Shown here piece after piece: positions 11,059-21,800 of a DNA stretch of 64,000 nt. Location of the stretch: contig CM066914.1 in the NCBI GenBank assembly GCA_033964015.1, positions 23,984,234 through 24,048,233 on the forward strand. Direction: 5' to 3'. A program made the translations under genes and the position numbers. Position 1 is the first letter of the stretch; each line of letters opens with the position of its first letter. The DNA comes from Scolanthus callimorphus. Lineage: Eukaryota > Cnidaria > Anthozoa > Actiniaria > Edwardsiidae. Under the pieces are notes generated by a model. It was not told where the DNA came from. It saw only the letters and a program-made list of their open reading frames with translations, and made no database searches.

Positions 11059-12109
11059 CCTGGTGAGACAAACGTTGAATTCAAGTGCCTGTGTTCTTAT
11101 AAACGTAGTTGTGAAAAAAGAGTATTTTTCCCGTCAATGTTGCCCTTGGGTGTTGTATAGATCTACAGCCCGGTTGAACAGGCGGCTGTAACAAATGCCC
11201 CGTCATAACCGGGACCATGTTGATTCTACAACATGTTCACTGGACCCGTCCAAAAAGCATTCATTCATATGCAACCGGTGCAGTAATTTTAATATCGTTG
11301 GCGTTGTTCAGCCCTGTCCCCAGGGTTTCTTATGGCATATCAAGATAGGTGTCGTTTTCGTCAATGCCTGCTTCAGCGTAACGCGTCTACTACCTGTAGA
11401 CGCGTGTCTAGTTCCATGCTCTTTGTTGCATTAGTTTCACTATACATACTGGATCATACCACTTACCACATTAATAGCTTGGCTGAGGGGCTGTATGTTG
11501 AAGTGAGACATTGAATCAGCTATAGACACTCATTCATAAAAGCCCCATTTTATTAATGTTCACGAGATTGTGCAATGAAAAGGGACCTCGCCCGCGGGTC
11601 AATCGAGCCAGACTGACCAGACCGCCTCACAGCTCTAAAGCCCAGATTTATCTAATTAATCCTTAATCTGTGCTTTCCGCGATAGCCCTACTTCATGTCA
11701 AGTATAAATTCTTAGCTTACACTTGATCGTCTTTAACTGTAGCTCTATTATTTTGGAATTGCAGATGTGTCTTCTGCTATTCCAAGCGTCAAGTAAAATA
11801 ACATTTTGCGCTGTAAAATATGTGACCTCACCTTCCATACCAAATTTAGGACTGGGGAGGGGAGAGGAGGGATAAACGTGGTAGCGGGGTGTGCAAAAGG
11901 GACTTGATAAACGCTTTTGGTCAGGTCATTCTTCGGCAAGTAGCCCATAAAGCAGGAACCAATGAATGGAGTCAAACTGCGCACGAGATAAATGTACAAA
12001 GTTGCAATGAAGAAATACTTACATGTCTGTATTCAATAGCTAAGAAAAGAAAAAGAGACACACGTATTAAATGTACGTCTAGTGTAATTCTTCCTATCTC
12101 GCTTTATAA
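11059..12109. other. Intergenic stretch, nothing firm recognised
   Basis: Only scattered short open frames are present, none with a domain or supported splice structure. Confidence 0.4.
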
Positions 12110-12243
12110 TAGAGCGGATTTCAGATGACTGTCGTGAGCAATCGCGCAATTACTTTGTAATTTATACTCCTATAGGTTTTATTCAGAATTCGTGTAATTA
12201 CTTTGCGATTGGTTTCACTACAGTCATATGAAAACCCGCTCTA
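12110..12243. mobile_element. TAGAGCGGATTTCA MITE, copy 1 (134 bp)
   Basis: The ends are TAGAGCGGATTTCAGATGAC and the inverted ATGAAAACCCGCTCTA. The inside holds two near-inverted halves around cctataggttttattcagaa. Further copies are at 31397-31518, 45796-45924 and 54011-54402. Confidence 0.75.
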
Positions 12244-12254
12244 TGAGTCTGAGT

Positions 12255-12790
12255 ATGACCATAAGCAATTGTTGGATTAGGGTGTGAGCATGACATCGAT
12301 AATTGTCAAGGCCGAGGGTTGTGTTGTATAACACAAACCGAGTTGGCAATTATCGATGTCATGCGAAAACCCGAATCCAATAATTGTTTTATTATCTGAC
12401 ACTTCAGAAAAATGTCAGTAGTGAGTCTTTGTTTTCCACTGCCTGCCTGCGCTATTTTCAGCGGAAACAGTTGTATGTTATACAGGTTGTTGTCCAGAGC
12501 CAGCACTTTGTTTTATCAGCGGAAACAGTTGTCTGTACAGGTTCTTGGCCAGAGCCCGAGAAATTTCAGTTGTGTTTTGTGTGAAATCATAAATGCGTGG
12601 TAATTCTTGTTTTGTATTTTGAACTTTTCACCATGGCTGCTTGTTTTGCGACGAAAATCTCGATGACATTTGTGTCAGACAATAAATAATAAAACAATTA
12701 TTGGATTTGGTTTTCGCAAGATATCGATAATTGTCAAGGTTTGTGTGTGTTATCTCTCAACCTCATCCAATAATTGCTTATTGTCTGCAG
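12255..12790. repeat. Repeats around GACATCGATAATTGTCAAGG, with a 58-bp duplication
   Basis: The sequence atcgataattgtcaagg occurs near 12295 and 12723, with an inverted version (caattatcgatgtcatgcg) near 12347. Within it, cagcggaaacagttgt recurs at 12459 and 12517, a 58-bp tandem duplication. It lies just 3' of the first vWA gene. Confidence 0.6.
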
Positions 12791-12840
12791 CCGTTTGCAG
12801 CTGGCCAAAAACGTTATATGAGTTTGCAGTAGAAAAAATG

Positions 12841-13110
12841 TCAATAATTATGTTCAGTTTGCTCACCACAAGACACTTGTGTGATCTGTTGCGCCAGTTT
12901 GGTGAGCTCTGCGAACGTCCTGGCCGTAAGAACGTACTCAGGTTTACTAGCCATCTCTTGCATCTCGGCCACGTCAATATTTTGCTTACTTCCCACTCCT
13001 AACCCATATACCTGGACACCTTTGTCTTTCAAAGGCTGAGCAGCTTTACCCAAGGGGGTGAAAGGGTCTTCGTCCTTGGTCTGCTTGCCGTCGGTAAATA
13101 TAATCGCCGC
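12841..13110 (-). CDS. vWA gene 1, exon 3 (second half of domain)
   Basis: The acceptor ttctgcag precedes GCG GCG ATT in phase 0. The exon reads AAIIFTDGKQTKDED, then GVQVYGLGVGSKQNID and a final helix ending QVSCGE. TDG supplies the MIDAS aspartate. The exon has the same splice position as the paralogue at 18839-18492. Confidence 0.88.
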   Translation of the reverse strand, partial: AAIIFTDGKQTKDEDPFTPLGKAAQPLKDKGVQVYGLGVGSKQNIDVAEMQEMASKPEYVLTARTFAELTKLAQQITQVSCGEQTEHNY

Positions 13111-15924
13111 CTGCAGAAATTTAGACAAATCTTATACAATGATGCCTCGCGCTCTAATGAATACACAAGTCTGGAGGTCACTCATAACCTCTCCCGCATA
13201 CCCAAGTCTAATGTACAGTGCACCTGAGCAACGTGACTGAACGTGAAGGCGCATTACAGCCACTCGCAAATCGTTCACGGGAACACAGTGAATGTCGGAA
13301 CGGTATTTTACCACGGAGGGAGGAATGCCGGAGAAAAACGCTCGGAGCCCAGCGAGACACCTTAAAACTCACTCACGATAACCCGAGCAGATCCGCTCTA
13401 CACTCTCTACACACTGCTTCCATAAGGTTACGTTAGAGCAAAGGTGTCCTTCTGTCGCTTCTGTCAGTCCTTTATTAGCTAACCATGTTGCTAACCATAT
13501 TTCGCGTGGTTTTTTTTTGCGCAAAACAATACCAGACACATGAACAATGTTGCAGAAAGAAAGAAACCACATTGTGATGTTTCGCAAGAGGTGCTAATGG
13601 ACGAATTAAATGTTTTAAGGGAGGCTGTCACGATACGCGCATGCTCAGGGACGATCACTGAGCAAAACTATTTAGACCATCCTATCAGAAAACTATTAAA
13701 TAATATGTAAACGTAAACATTTGGTCGGATGGATCGAGAAATAGCGAGATTAAAACGGATTGTTTTAGTGGTTTCCAGCATTCGCTGGCCATCGTTACGG
13801 GACGATACTTCTTTCTTTGATGCACAGAACAGCTGCACAGTTGCGTGACAGCCTCCCTTTAACATGTTTAGTCTGAACATGTTCAGTTTCAGTATTAGCC
13901 ATGGTAACGTGCCCTAGATACGTTAAAACAAACAAGTCGAATAGACCTCCTCAGCTTGGGCGTAATGTTTACCCATTTCAGATCACATGACATTCCCATG
14001 AGTATTGTTTCCTTCTTCTTCTGCTACGCACCGATGGATATATGAATATGGAAGCGTTCCAAACAAAGAAAGATTATTCAAATGAATCCAAGTGATCTGA
14101 AATGGGAAAACATTACGCCCAAGCCAAAGAGGTCTATTCAAGAGAAACTTTAAAACGTAGAGGAAGGATGCCAGGGAGTTGCACTACCCTACTTCTTGAT
14201 ACTAATGTACCTTGAGAATATCCTTGCTGTCTCTCATGCCACCTTCAGGCGTAAAGAGCTTCTCGTTAGCAAGCTTCAGTGCTCGGTCAATGTACGTTTT
14301 CCCTTTCCAGTCCTTGTTATAGTCTACCCCTCGCATCTTGGCATTAATGTTCTCCGCCGTCAGCTCCGCGCCCTGTAATGTGTTAAACGCGACTAGAAGG
14401 GAGGTTTTCGAACTGTATAAGATAATCCCAACGTGCGAGCCTTTTTCTGAAACGTTGAATGAGTCGACCACAGCTTCTGTGAAAGCGACGACTTGCTTCC
14501 ATCTCTTCCTGCCGATACTACCTGAAGCGTCTATCAGCAGAGCGACATCGGAGGGCTTCGTGCACACTGAAGAAGGAAAAGACGGTTGGTATAAAAAAAT
14601 ATTTTAGTGCGCAATGGAGAGATCCTCTTCATCGATTGACTTGCGCTAAACTAGCTCCGACTCCGCGGTTCATTTCGCATACAAAACACTGACGAAATGT
14701 TTTTTTTTACTGATATTTGCGCAAGATCGTTGTCAAGGCAACTATATCAACAGCCGAAATATATAAATTGGGCGGCGCCTAAAAGGCGGAGCTCCGTGAT
14801 CTACATTATCGACCATGATTTTGAGGACGTAAACTTAGCCAAGCTAAATATATACTCTTCGATAAACTTCTCCTCCATAGTGCACTCAATGACAATATAC
14901 TGACAAGAGAAACAATCTCGTTCATCTTAAGACAATATTATTCACGTCTGGATGTCTGTTCTCCTCGTGTTCTGTTTAGGAACTACAGTCTCATAAGTTA
15001 AACAGATGCCAGAGAGTATCTTGGGGAATGTTCAAAATGTTTTATTGAGTATAAGCCGCTGTTTTGAATATGTTATTAAGTCTGTTTCAACGAGACTGGG
15101 TAAGACTCTTGAGATAGATAAAAGTACTATAGATTTTCCTATCTTCTCTCTAAAATTAATTAACAAAGATTCAGCTTAATTAAACTTATCAATCTTTTTA
15201 GTTGGCCAGATCTCACTTACGTACTTCAGATTTTGACGTGATGCTAGCACAATGGCGCCGACTTCAACTGACATAATTTTTAGCTGCATTTGATTTGTGT
15301 TCGTAAGAAACACTTCATCATGCGAATTCAATTGTAAGACGCTGTATGTTTCGACAGGTTTTGCATCGCTGTATGCCTGTATCAGAAATTCAATTGGCTC
15401 TCCTATGTTTGAAACGAGGTTACATATTGAGGCCGGAAATGGTCAAAAGTCCGGCTAAACCGTAGGGCACTCGAAACCTCAAGAAAATCTCAAATACAGT
15501 TCGTAGTGAGAGGGATCGGCGAGAGGGATTGATGGTGTTGTTTTACCAAGTGATCTGCCATTCACGGACTGCATTTGGCGGTTTAGTATTAACCCTGGCA
15601 TACTACAGTACTAGTACGCTCATTTGTTCTTCCCAGCCTAGGAAAGCCATTTGGAAAGTTTTGTTTGGTTTTCAATCTCTTCAATTGCCACAAAATGGTT
15701 TCTTGGGTTCCCAATGCCATGAATAAATGGAAACCTACAAGAGTTGCTTGCACAGTTAGCATTGCTGGACGCCAGTATGTGCTGTTATTTTTTGGTAGAA
15801 CCATGCTTGGATCCCTCGAATGTATCGAGCAAAGTTAAATGTTCTTACCTTGTCCATTTGCCACGTTGTTGCTCGTCAGCAGTGTTAGAATGCCAGTCAA
15901 GAGAAGAGCAAGTACATTCAGCAT
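12841..15924 (-). CDS. Small secreted vWA-domain protein with intact MIDAS (gene 1)
   Basis: Minus-strand exons are 15924-15849 (signal peptide, phase-1 donor), 14566-14211 and 13110-12841. Joined in frame they give 233 residues ending SCGEQTEHNY. The N-terminus is MLNVLALLLTGILTLLT, a good signal peptide. The vWA domain has ALLIDASGSIG (MIDAS DxSxS), GKTYIDRAL (MIDAS Thr) and IIFTDGK (MIDAS Asp), so it should bind a divalent metal and a protein ligand, as matrilin or collagen VI A-domains can. A GGTGAGC after the last Cys could be a donor ending the exon at 12867, in which case another exon would follow; the plain stop at 12841 gives a complete protein and is preferred. Confidence 0.87.
13941..14138. 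mobile_element. TAGACCTCCTC MITE, 198 bp (intron of vWA gene 1)
   Basis: It has inverted ends of about 47 bp (TAGACCTCCTCAGCTTGGGC, then GTAATGTTTACCCATTTCAG, with the complement on the right). Another copy of exactly the same length is at 31191-31388, and one end is at 61-130. Confidence 0.8.
14211..14566 (-). CDS. vWA gene 1, exon 2 (first half of domain)
   Basis: This 356-bp exon enters in phase 1 after cttcttcag and leaves in phase 0 at KDILK before gtacat. It reads CTKPSDVALLIDASGSIGRK, then VGIILYSS, FNTLQGAELTAENI and GKTYIDRALKLANEKLF. DASGS and the GKT threonine are the MIDAS residues. Confidence 0.92.
15849..15924 (-). CDS. vWA gene 1, exon 1 (signal peptide)
   Basis: ATG lies at 15924-15922. 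Twenty-five codons encode a Leu-rich signal sequence ending NNVANGQ, then a phase-1 donor (G|gtaaga). The split codon with 14566 gives Val, leading into CTKPSD. This exon is what separates gene 1 from its upstream paralogue. Confidence 0.82.
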
Positions 15925-17760
15925 GTTGTGAAGGAGGGGCTTCTAGCTCACGGCTTGTTTCTGCGGCATAAAAGATCTAACAGGAAACCTCACTGCCGCA
16001 AGAGCGCGCTCTGCGATAAACGTTTAAGTCACACAGAACCAGCTAAATCACCTTTCCTCCATTTTCTGTCGAGCTAGTGTCCAGCGGATGCGACTGTAGA
16101 CTAATTACTAATACCCCGGTATACGGATCGTATCGCGATCTTATCGGTATTGACAAAAGTCCATAAAAGGGCTATTGTTTACGAACACACCGTGCAACTT
16201 GATGCTTTGCCAGGAGACATGGTTTTTTAGTCAACTGATCAACGGTACTTACAGTTTTGCGATGGTATAAGCTGATCACCTTACATGAGTTAGATTGAGA
16301 TACCTTATGAAGTGACCAGAATCAATTCTTCAAGTTCTAGTGGCTCGGGAAAATTATCGTACGTAAATTATTCTCGCGAATAAGCGCAAGGGGAGGGGTC
16401 CGTCGCGAGGGGAAGGGTCCAGAATATCGCGTCTGAAAAGGTTTTATTAATGAAATCCGGAGTGATCTCCCGCGCGAAAACATGATATCTTTAACGTGAA
16501 AATAACATGTTATTTCACATGTGAAATATTGCCTTTGCTCCATGCTCGATTTTTAGGTTTTACTCAAAATTAGAATTTGGTATTTCACTGATGTTTATAT
16601 AATAAACAGAACATTACATGGCCGCTTCAGGATGATGTGGACGCTCGAAAGGAGAATGGCAACCGGAATCAGGTTTTTCCTTTTAATACAACTCGATTAT
16701 AAATTCTGAAATAGATCATGAAATTAACAGTATAAGGACTACATTCTAGCTACAGTCTTAACATTCCGAACATAACTTTGAAACCATACGGATTATAAAA
16801 GCACGATGCTAAAATACATCAAAATATGCGACTAAATGGGCTTATAAAATCCTAAGTACAATCAATAAAGAATCAATTACTAATACACCCGGCGGTCGCG
16901 ACTTGAAACACAATAAGACTTCTGAACTCCGTAATCTGGTTCTTCACTACTGACTAAAGACTCGTGCTTTCTATGTAGCTCTCGTATTACAACAACATAG
17001 AGTAAACAATTGAGTAATCATTAACAAATTATGTATTAACAAATTAAATCTAAATAACGTCCATTGTTCGTAGATACTAAAATAAAACGCTAAAAGTGTC
17101 CATAACACAGGAGATACGGATTTTATTTTTTCGTGTTATGACTGTGTATCAATAAAGATGTTGATGACAACACAGATATTTTTGCTGGCTTGGGAGAGCA
17201 CATACCACCATACCACCACGCGTTCAAAGAGCTTTTGTCGTTTTTGCTAAATGCATTTGGGAGGAAGGGCCGAGCTGCGTGCGGGATAGCTGTGGTTACC
17301 TGACGAGGCTTCTAAACCATGTGATTTCTAATTAATAATACCATCAGAATCATTAACAATTTATAAATTGTTCCTATGTTATTGATTATTTACCTCCGTT
17401 CCTTGCTTTGTTTCCGGCAGCTTTGGGCAGCATGCTGAGTAATTGCCTTGCCTCTGAAATCTATTATCTATCAAGGCTCAACTGGACCATTCATGTCAGT
17501 CATTTTACAGTGCTCGCTGAGTCCTATTATAGTTTTACTTCATTAAACCAAAGCAACAGTCACTTCGTTCGCAAATGAAATAGCGCACGTTTAAACAAAT
17601 ACTTGCTTACCCATTTCACTTACAGCAGTTTGAGTGCCCGTCACACTAAGTGTCCAGTAGGAAGACAAATATAAGACAGATAGAAGTGAACATACAACAC
17701 AAATAATTTGTGCCTGGCGGCCCAGCTTCCTTCTTTGTTACACCCTTCCCCATCTCTTCC

Positions 17761-17794
<34 letters not shown>

Positions 17795-18491
17795 CCCTCA
17801 CACGCACACACACAGTGGACTGGCTCATATTAGCGACTAACTGCATGTCACACGGCAAAAATGTGGGAAAAGAATTTTGCTCGCGTAACTCCGTGCTTAT
17901 GATTAATGTTGTTTAATGTCGTTAGTATGAACCAGGCTTTAGTGACCAGCAAGTATATAGCGCGGCTGGGTAATCAAGCATGGAATAATCAAGCATAGTC
18001 AAATTGATGTACAATAATAAAGCACACATTAAAAGCTTCACATATCATTTATGATTCCATTCTTGCCCAATGGTAAACGGATTTTTCTGAGTAGAATCTC
18101 TTTACCAAAGGGATCAGTAGAATCGTGCACCTTCAATACCATAAAATAGAGCTATACCAGTATTTTTACTTTTGTTGAACCATATTTTGAATACTTTGGA
18201 GAAATAAATAGAAAGTAAGCGATTTTCTCACCTCCAGTATTTTTATTCCTGCAAAAAAAAGTGGAATAGCCTTAGTGACTTGAACGCGCCAATGAAAATC
18301 GTTTCTCAGATCTTTGCTGTTGTTGTCATTGTTTTGTTGTTGTTGTTGTCTTGTCTGTTTGCTTGCTTGTTCGTTATGTTTTTTAGTTTCTTGTTCGTTG
18401 GTTTCTTCAGTTTGTTTGTTTGTTTGTTTGTCTGCGTGCCAGTGTGTTTATTTGCTTATTTAATTATTTGTTTGTTTATTTGTTCATTTAT
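15925..18491. other. Spacer between the two vWA genes
   Basis: No exon was recognised. It includes a 28- to 30-base C homopolymer at about 17762-17791 followed by CA repeats, and AT-rich sequence at 16560-17160. The promoter of vWA gene 1 should be just above 15924. Confidence 0.55.
17762..17815. repeat. C homopolymer and CA microsatellite
   Basis: About 30 consecutive C are followed by ctccccctcacacgcacacacaca. Length is likely to be unreliable in any assembly. Confidence 0.9.
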
Positions 18492-18588
18492 TTACTTTAT
18501 TTGTTTGTTTACTCTATTTGTTTGCCTGGTTCTTTTGTTTGTTTGTTTGTTTGTTTGTTTGTTTGTTTGTTTGTTTGTTTGTTTGTCA
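18310..18588. repeat. TTG then TTTG microsatellite
   Basis: Runs of ttg pass into irregular and then pure tttg units (the last about 50 bp are perfect). On the minus strand it abuts and may enter the end of vWA gene 2 as CAAA units encoding Thr-Asn-Lys-Gln. Confidence 0.9.
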
Positions 18589-18839
18589 TGACACTCACCA
18601 CACGCCAGTTTCGCCACCTCCTCTGCCAAGTTGATCGACTCGCTGAATGATTTAGCGTTCATGATATTTTCTGGCTTGTTAGCAATCTGCGCAAGCTCCT
18701 CGTCATCAACCTCGGCCAACTGAGGCACTCCTATCGCAAAGATGTCCACCCTTTTAAGTCTGAGCGAGCGAGAAGCCTGGCGGAGATTTGTCTCGAGACC
18801 ATTACGCGTCTGTTTGCCTCCAATCATCACTACCATTAT
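18492..18839 (-). CDS. vWA gene 2, exon 3 (second half of domain; end uncertain)
   Basis: The acceptor ttatctccag precedes ATA ATG GTA in phase 0. The exon reads IMVVMIGGKQT, VDIFAIGVPQ and ends LAEEVAKLACGE. Homology stops at the Cys-Gly near 18599. Beyond it the frame is Thr-Asn-Lys-Gln repeats from the TTTG tract up to TGA or TAA at 18492. Confidence 0.82.
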   Translation of the reverse strand: MMVVMIGGKQTRNGLETNLRQASRSLRLKRVDIFAIGVPQLAEVDDEELAQIANKPENIMNAKSFSESINLAEEVAKLACGECHDKQTNKQTNKQTNKQTNKRTRQTNRVNKQIK

Positions 18840-21800
18840 CTGGAGATAATAAAAAACAATAATGCATTTATAGAGAAGGGCGTTCAAGGACTCTCTTGAA
18901 AAGTAGAGCCTGGGAATCAAAAGATCGAAAAATTCGGAAAAACGTTAAACGGATACAAAGATTGTTCTTTTTCACACTCTCTTGAAAACGTTATAATTTA
19001 CAGCTCATGATTTCTTTATTTTGCAACATTTTGCGTCTTTTTAGCCTTGCGGCCTCGATAGAGCAGGTATCAGACGAGTTTTGAAGATTATTTGTATTTG
19101 TGTTTACTTTGCATTCTCATTGGTCGCTCGTTTCTGTCAACCAAATCAAGTTTTGAACGAAACGCAACTGTGTATTTAGTGATCACGTGTTCACCGCGTG
19201 ATAGTGAATGTACTTGGCTTGGCTTACAAGGAGACCAGTCACGTGTTCAATGAGTGACAGTGGTTTAACTTGGCTTCTGATTGGCTGAAGGAAAACCATT
19301 CAGCAGCAACTTATTTTTCGGCGTTTATGATTGGCTAGGTACGCTGTGTTTATTTGCTCACTGCACTGCAGTCATTTCCTCTTTCCTCTAGATATATAAC
19401 ATGCACTAACAAAAAGTAATTACATTGCACTAACCTATATTACTGTACTGAAATTTGGGTTGCGGGACTTACTCTGAGGACATTAATGTCATCCCTCATC
19501 CCTTTACCATACTCAAACAACTCCTTGTTGGCAAACTCCAGCGCTTTGTCAATAAACCTTTCTGCATTCCTCAAATGCTTCATAGTAGCGATTCGAGCCT
19601 TGATATTCTGCGCCGTCACATTCTCCCCTCGCAGCGTATTAAAGCCGAGCACCAACTGAGGTTTGTCACTGAAGGTTATTATTCCAACCCTTGTCTTGGT
19701 GGGACCGATGTTGAAGGCGTCGACCATTGCGTTACTGAACGCCAACACATTCTGCCATTGATTGTCGATGTCGAGGGAGGAGTCGAGGATTATTCCAAGA
19801 TCGGCGGCTTTGGCGCAGAGAAGTTCTATGGAATAGTACAAAGGGCTAGTGATTCTCAAAAGAATGCATTGAATTAAAATGCGCTTTCATTTCGGTTTGG
19901 AACTGTGCACGTATGCATGTTGTATACTTAGTAGGTAGTGGTGACTTATGGAAATAGCGCGTTGTGTGTTTAAGGGTTTGTTCGCGAGCATTCTCGTACC
20001 CACAGTTCCCCAGCTCGTCACCTCGCGGGGGAGGATCTAGTGACAGCCATTGACGCATGTTCCAGATTTGATAGAAAGCCGCTGAAAGAAAGAACTTTCT
20101 TCGCACGCCCCAACCTTCAAAATCAGCCAGTCAGCGAAGGCCCTAAAATGACCGCCACCAGAAAGCCTCCCCCACGAGGTGAAAAGCGGGGAGCTCTGGG
20201 AACGAGAATGATTCGCGAGATGATATTCACTCCGCTTTGGATCTACGCAGACTACCTACTCCGCTGTGCAGTCTGCGCATCACCACGCACAGACATTTTC
20301 ACACCCCAGTTGCCGTGCGAAGATTAAAAATGTGTTGATCATCTACTGATTGGTATTGATTCTACGATGCGATATGATTCGACGACACGAGTATTCCTTA
20401 AGTTACGAGGGTACCATATCAAACTGGGGCCGGTTCCTGAAAGGTTGGATAAAGTTATCCGTGGATAAATGTTATCTGTTGTATAGGATTTGTTCAGGAT
20501 TTATCCGTTGGATAAGCGTTTATCTACAGATAACTCTTAACTGACCTTCTAGGAACCGGCCCCTGGAGTTCTATGGGTTTATACAGGATGGTACGACCTA
20601 TCGAGCATATTTCAATGGAGTGTCGAAAGTAACTCAGATTTACTTCTTCCGTTTCCTCGCGTTTTGATTGGCTGAGTATCGCTCTCCAAGCCAATCAGGT
20701 TACAAACAGAAACCAAAACAACTGAAGAATGCGTTTAGTCCTGCATTCTTCAGTGTTTTCGCGGGTCACGGCTAAACTGCAGTAGTTTCTACCAACTCAC
20801 TTGTCACCGTGTCTGCAGTCAGGACCTTGAAAACTCCGTCCTACCTCCCCAGACTATAAAAATCCTGACCTCCCTCCCGGTATTAGTGAAAGCTTAACAT
20901 GGGAATATTGTATCATTTTCTAAGTACCTAAACACAAGTCGTAAGTACTTTGCCTCCTATTGGTTGGTTGTTGAATGAGTCTCGTTTTCTGATTGGCGTT
21001 ACTTTGCGTGAAATCCGCTTTATGAAACCTCCGTTTGCGAAAAGATACGCATCCGCGCCAGTTAGCTTTCGAGCTATTTTCATAGCATTCTACTGTAGAC
21101 GGCAGAGGCGTAGCTACCTCAAGGCAAAAAGGCGTTTGCCTACACAATTTGTTTTTGCCAAATATAATGTTATCTCCACCTAACGAAAGGGAAAAAAGTA
21201 ATAAAGTAAGAGATCCAAATTCATGGAAATGAAGACGAGGTGTATGGCTCTCTCCTAGACAATTCGGTATTCACGAACGAGTATTTCATTGTACATCTAT
21301 CTTGCTTGTTAGTGAAAAGCTTTATGTTTGTTTTATTTTGGCACAAGCCCTGTATTATCATTATGTACAGATGGTAACATGTCCATTAAAGGTTGGAAAT
21401 TCGTTCATGCTCAGTGTCCATTCCTTTAAGCCATCTCTTCGAATCTCGACTATTGAATTACTCCTCCCTTCGCTTCGATATTTTGCCTACACTTGCAAGT
21501 GGTCCTGGCTACGCCACTGGACGGGTAGACCAAAACAGTAGCGTAGCCGGCCAGAGGTTGAGTTTCCGTCAGGAGCCCATCAACAGGAGTCTCCATCAGC
21601 TATTGGTGCGCGTCCGAAGCACAGGGAGCCCATCAACAGGAGCCTCCATCACCTATTGGTGGGCGTCCGAAGCACAGGGAGCCCATCAACAGGAGTCTCC
21701 ATCACCTATTGGCGGGCGTCCGACGCACAGGGAGCCCATCAACAGGAGTCTCCATCACCTATTGGCATGGGCGTCCGACGCACAGAAGTAGATGAATCTA

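Noticed and set aside
18280..18591. 103-residue hydrophobic Cys/Leu/Phe frame
   Set aside because: It is the TTTG microsatellite read in frame; not a membrane protein.
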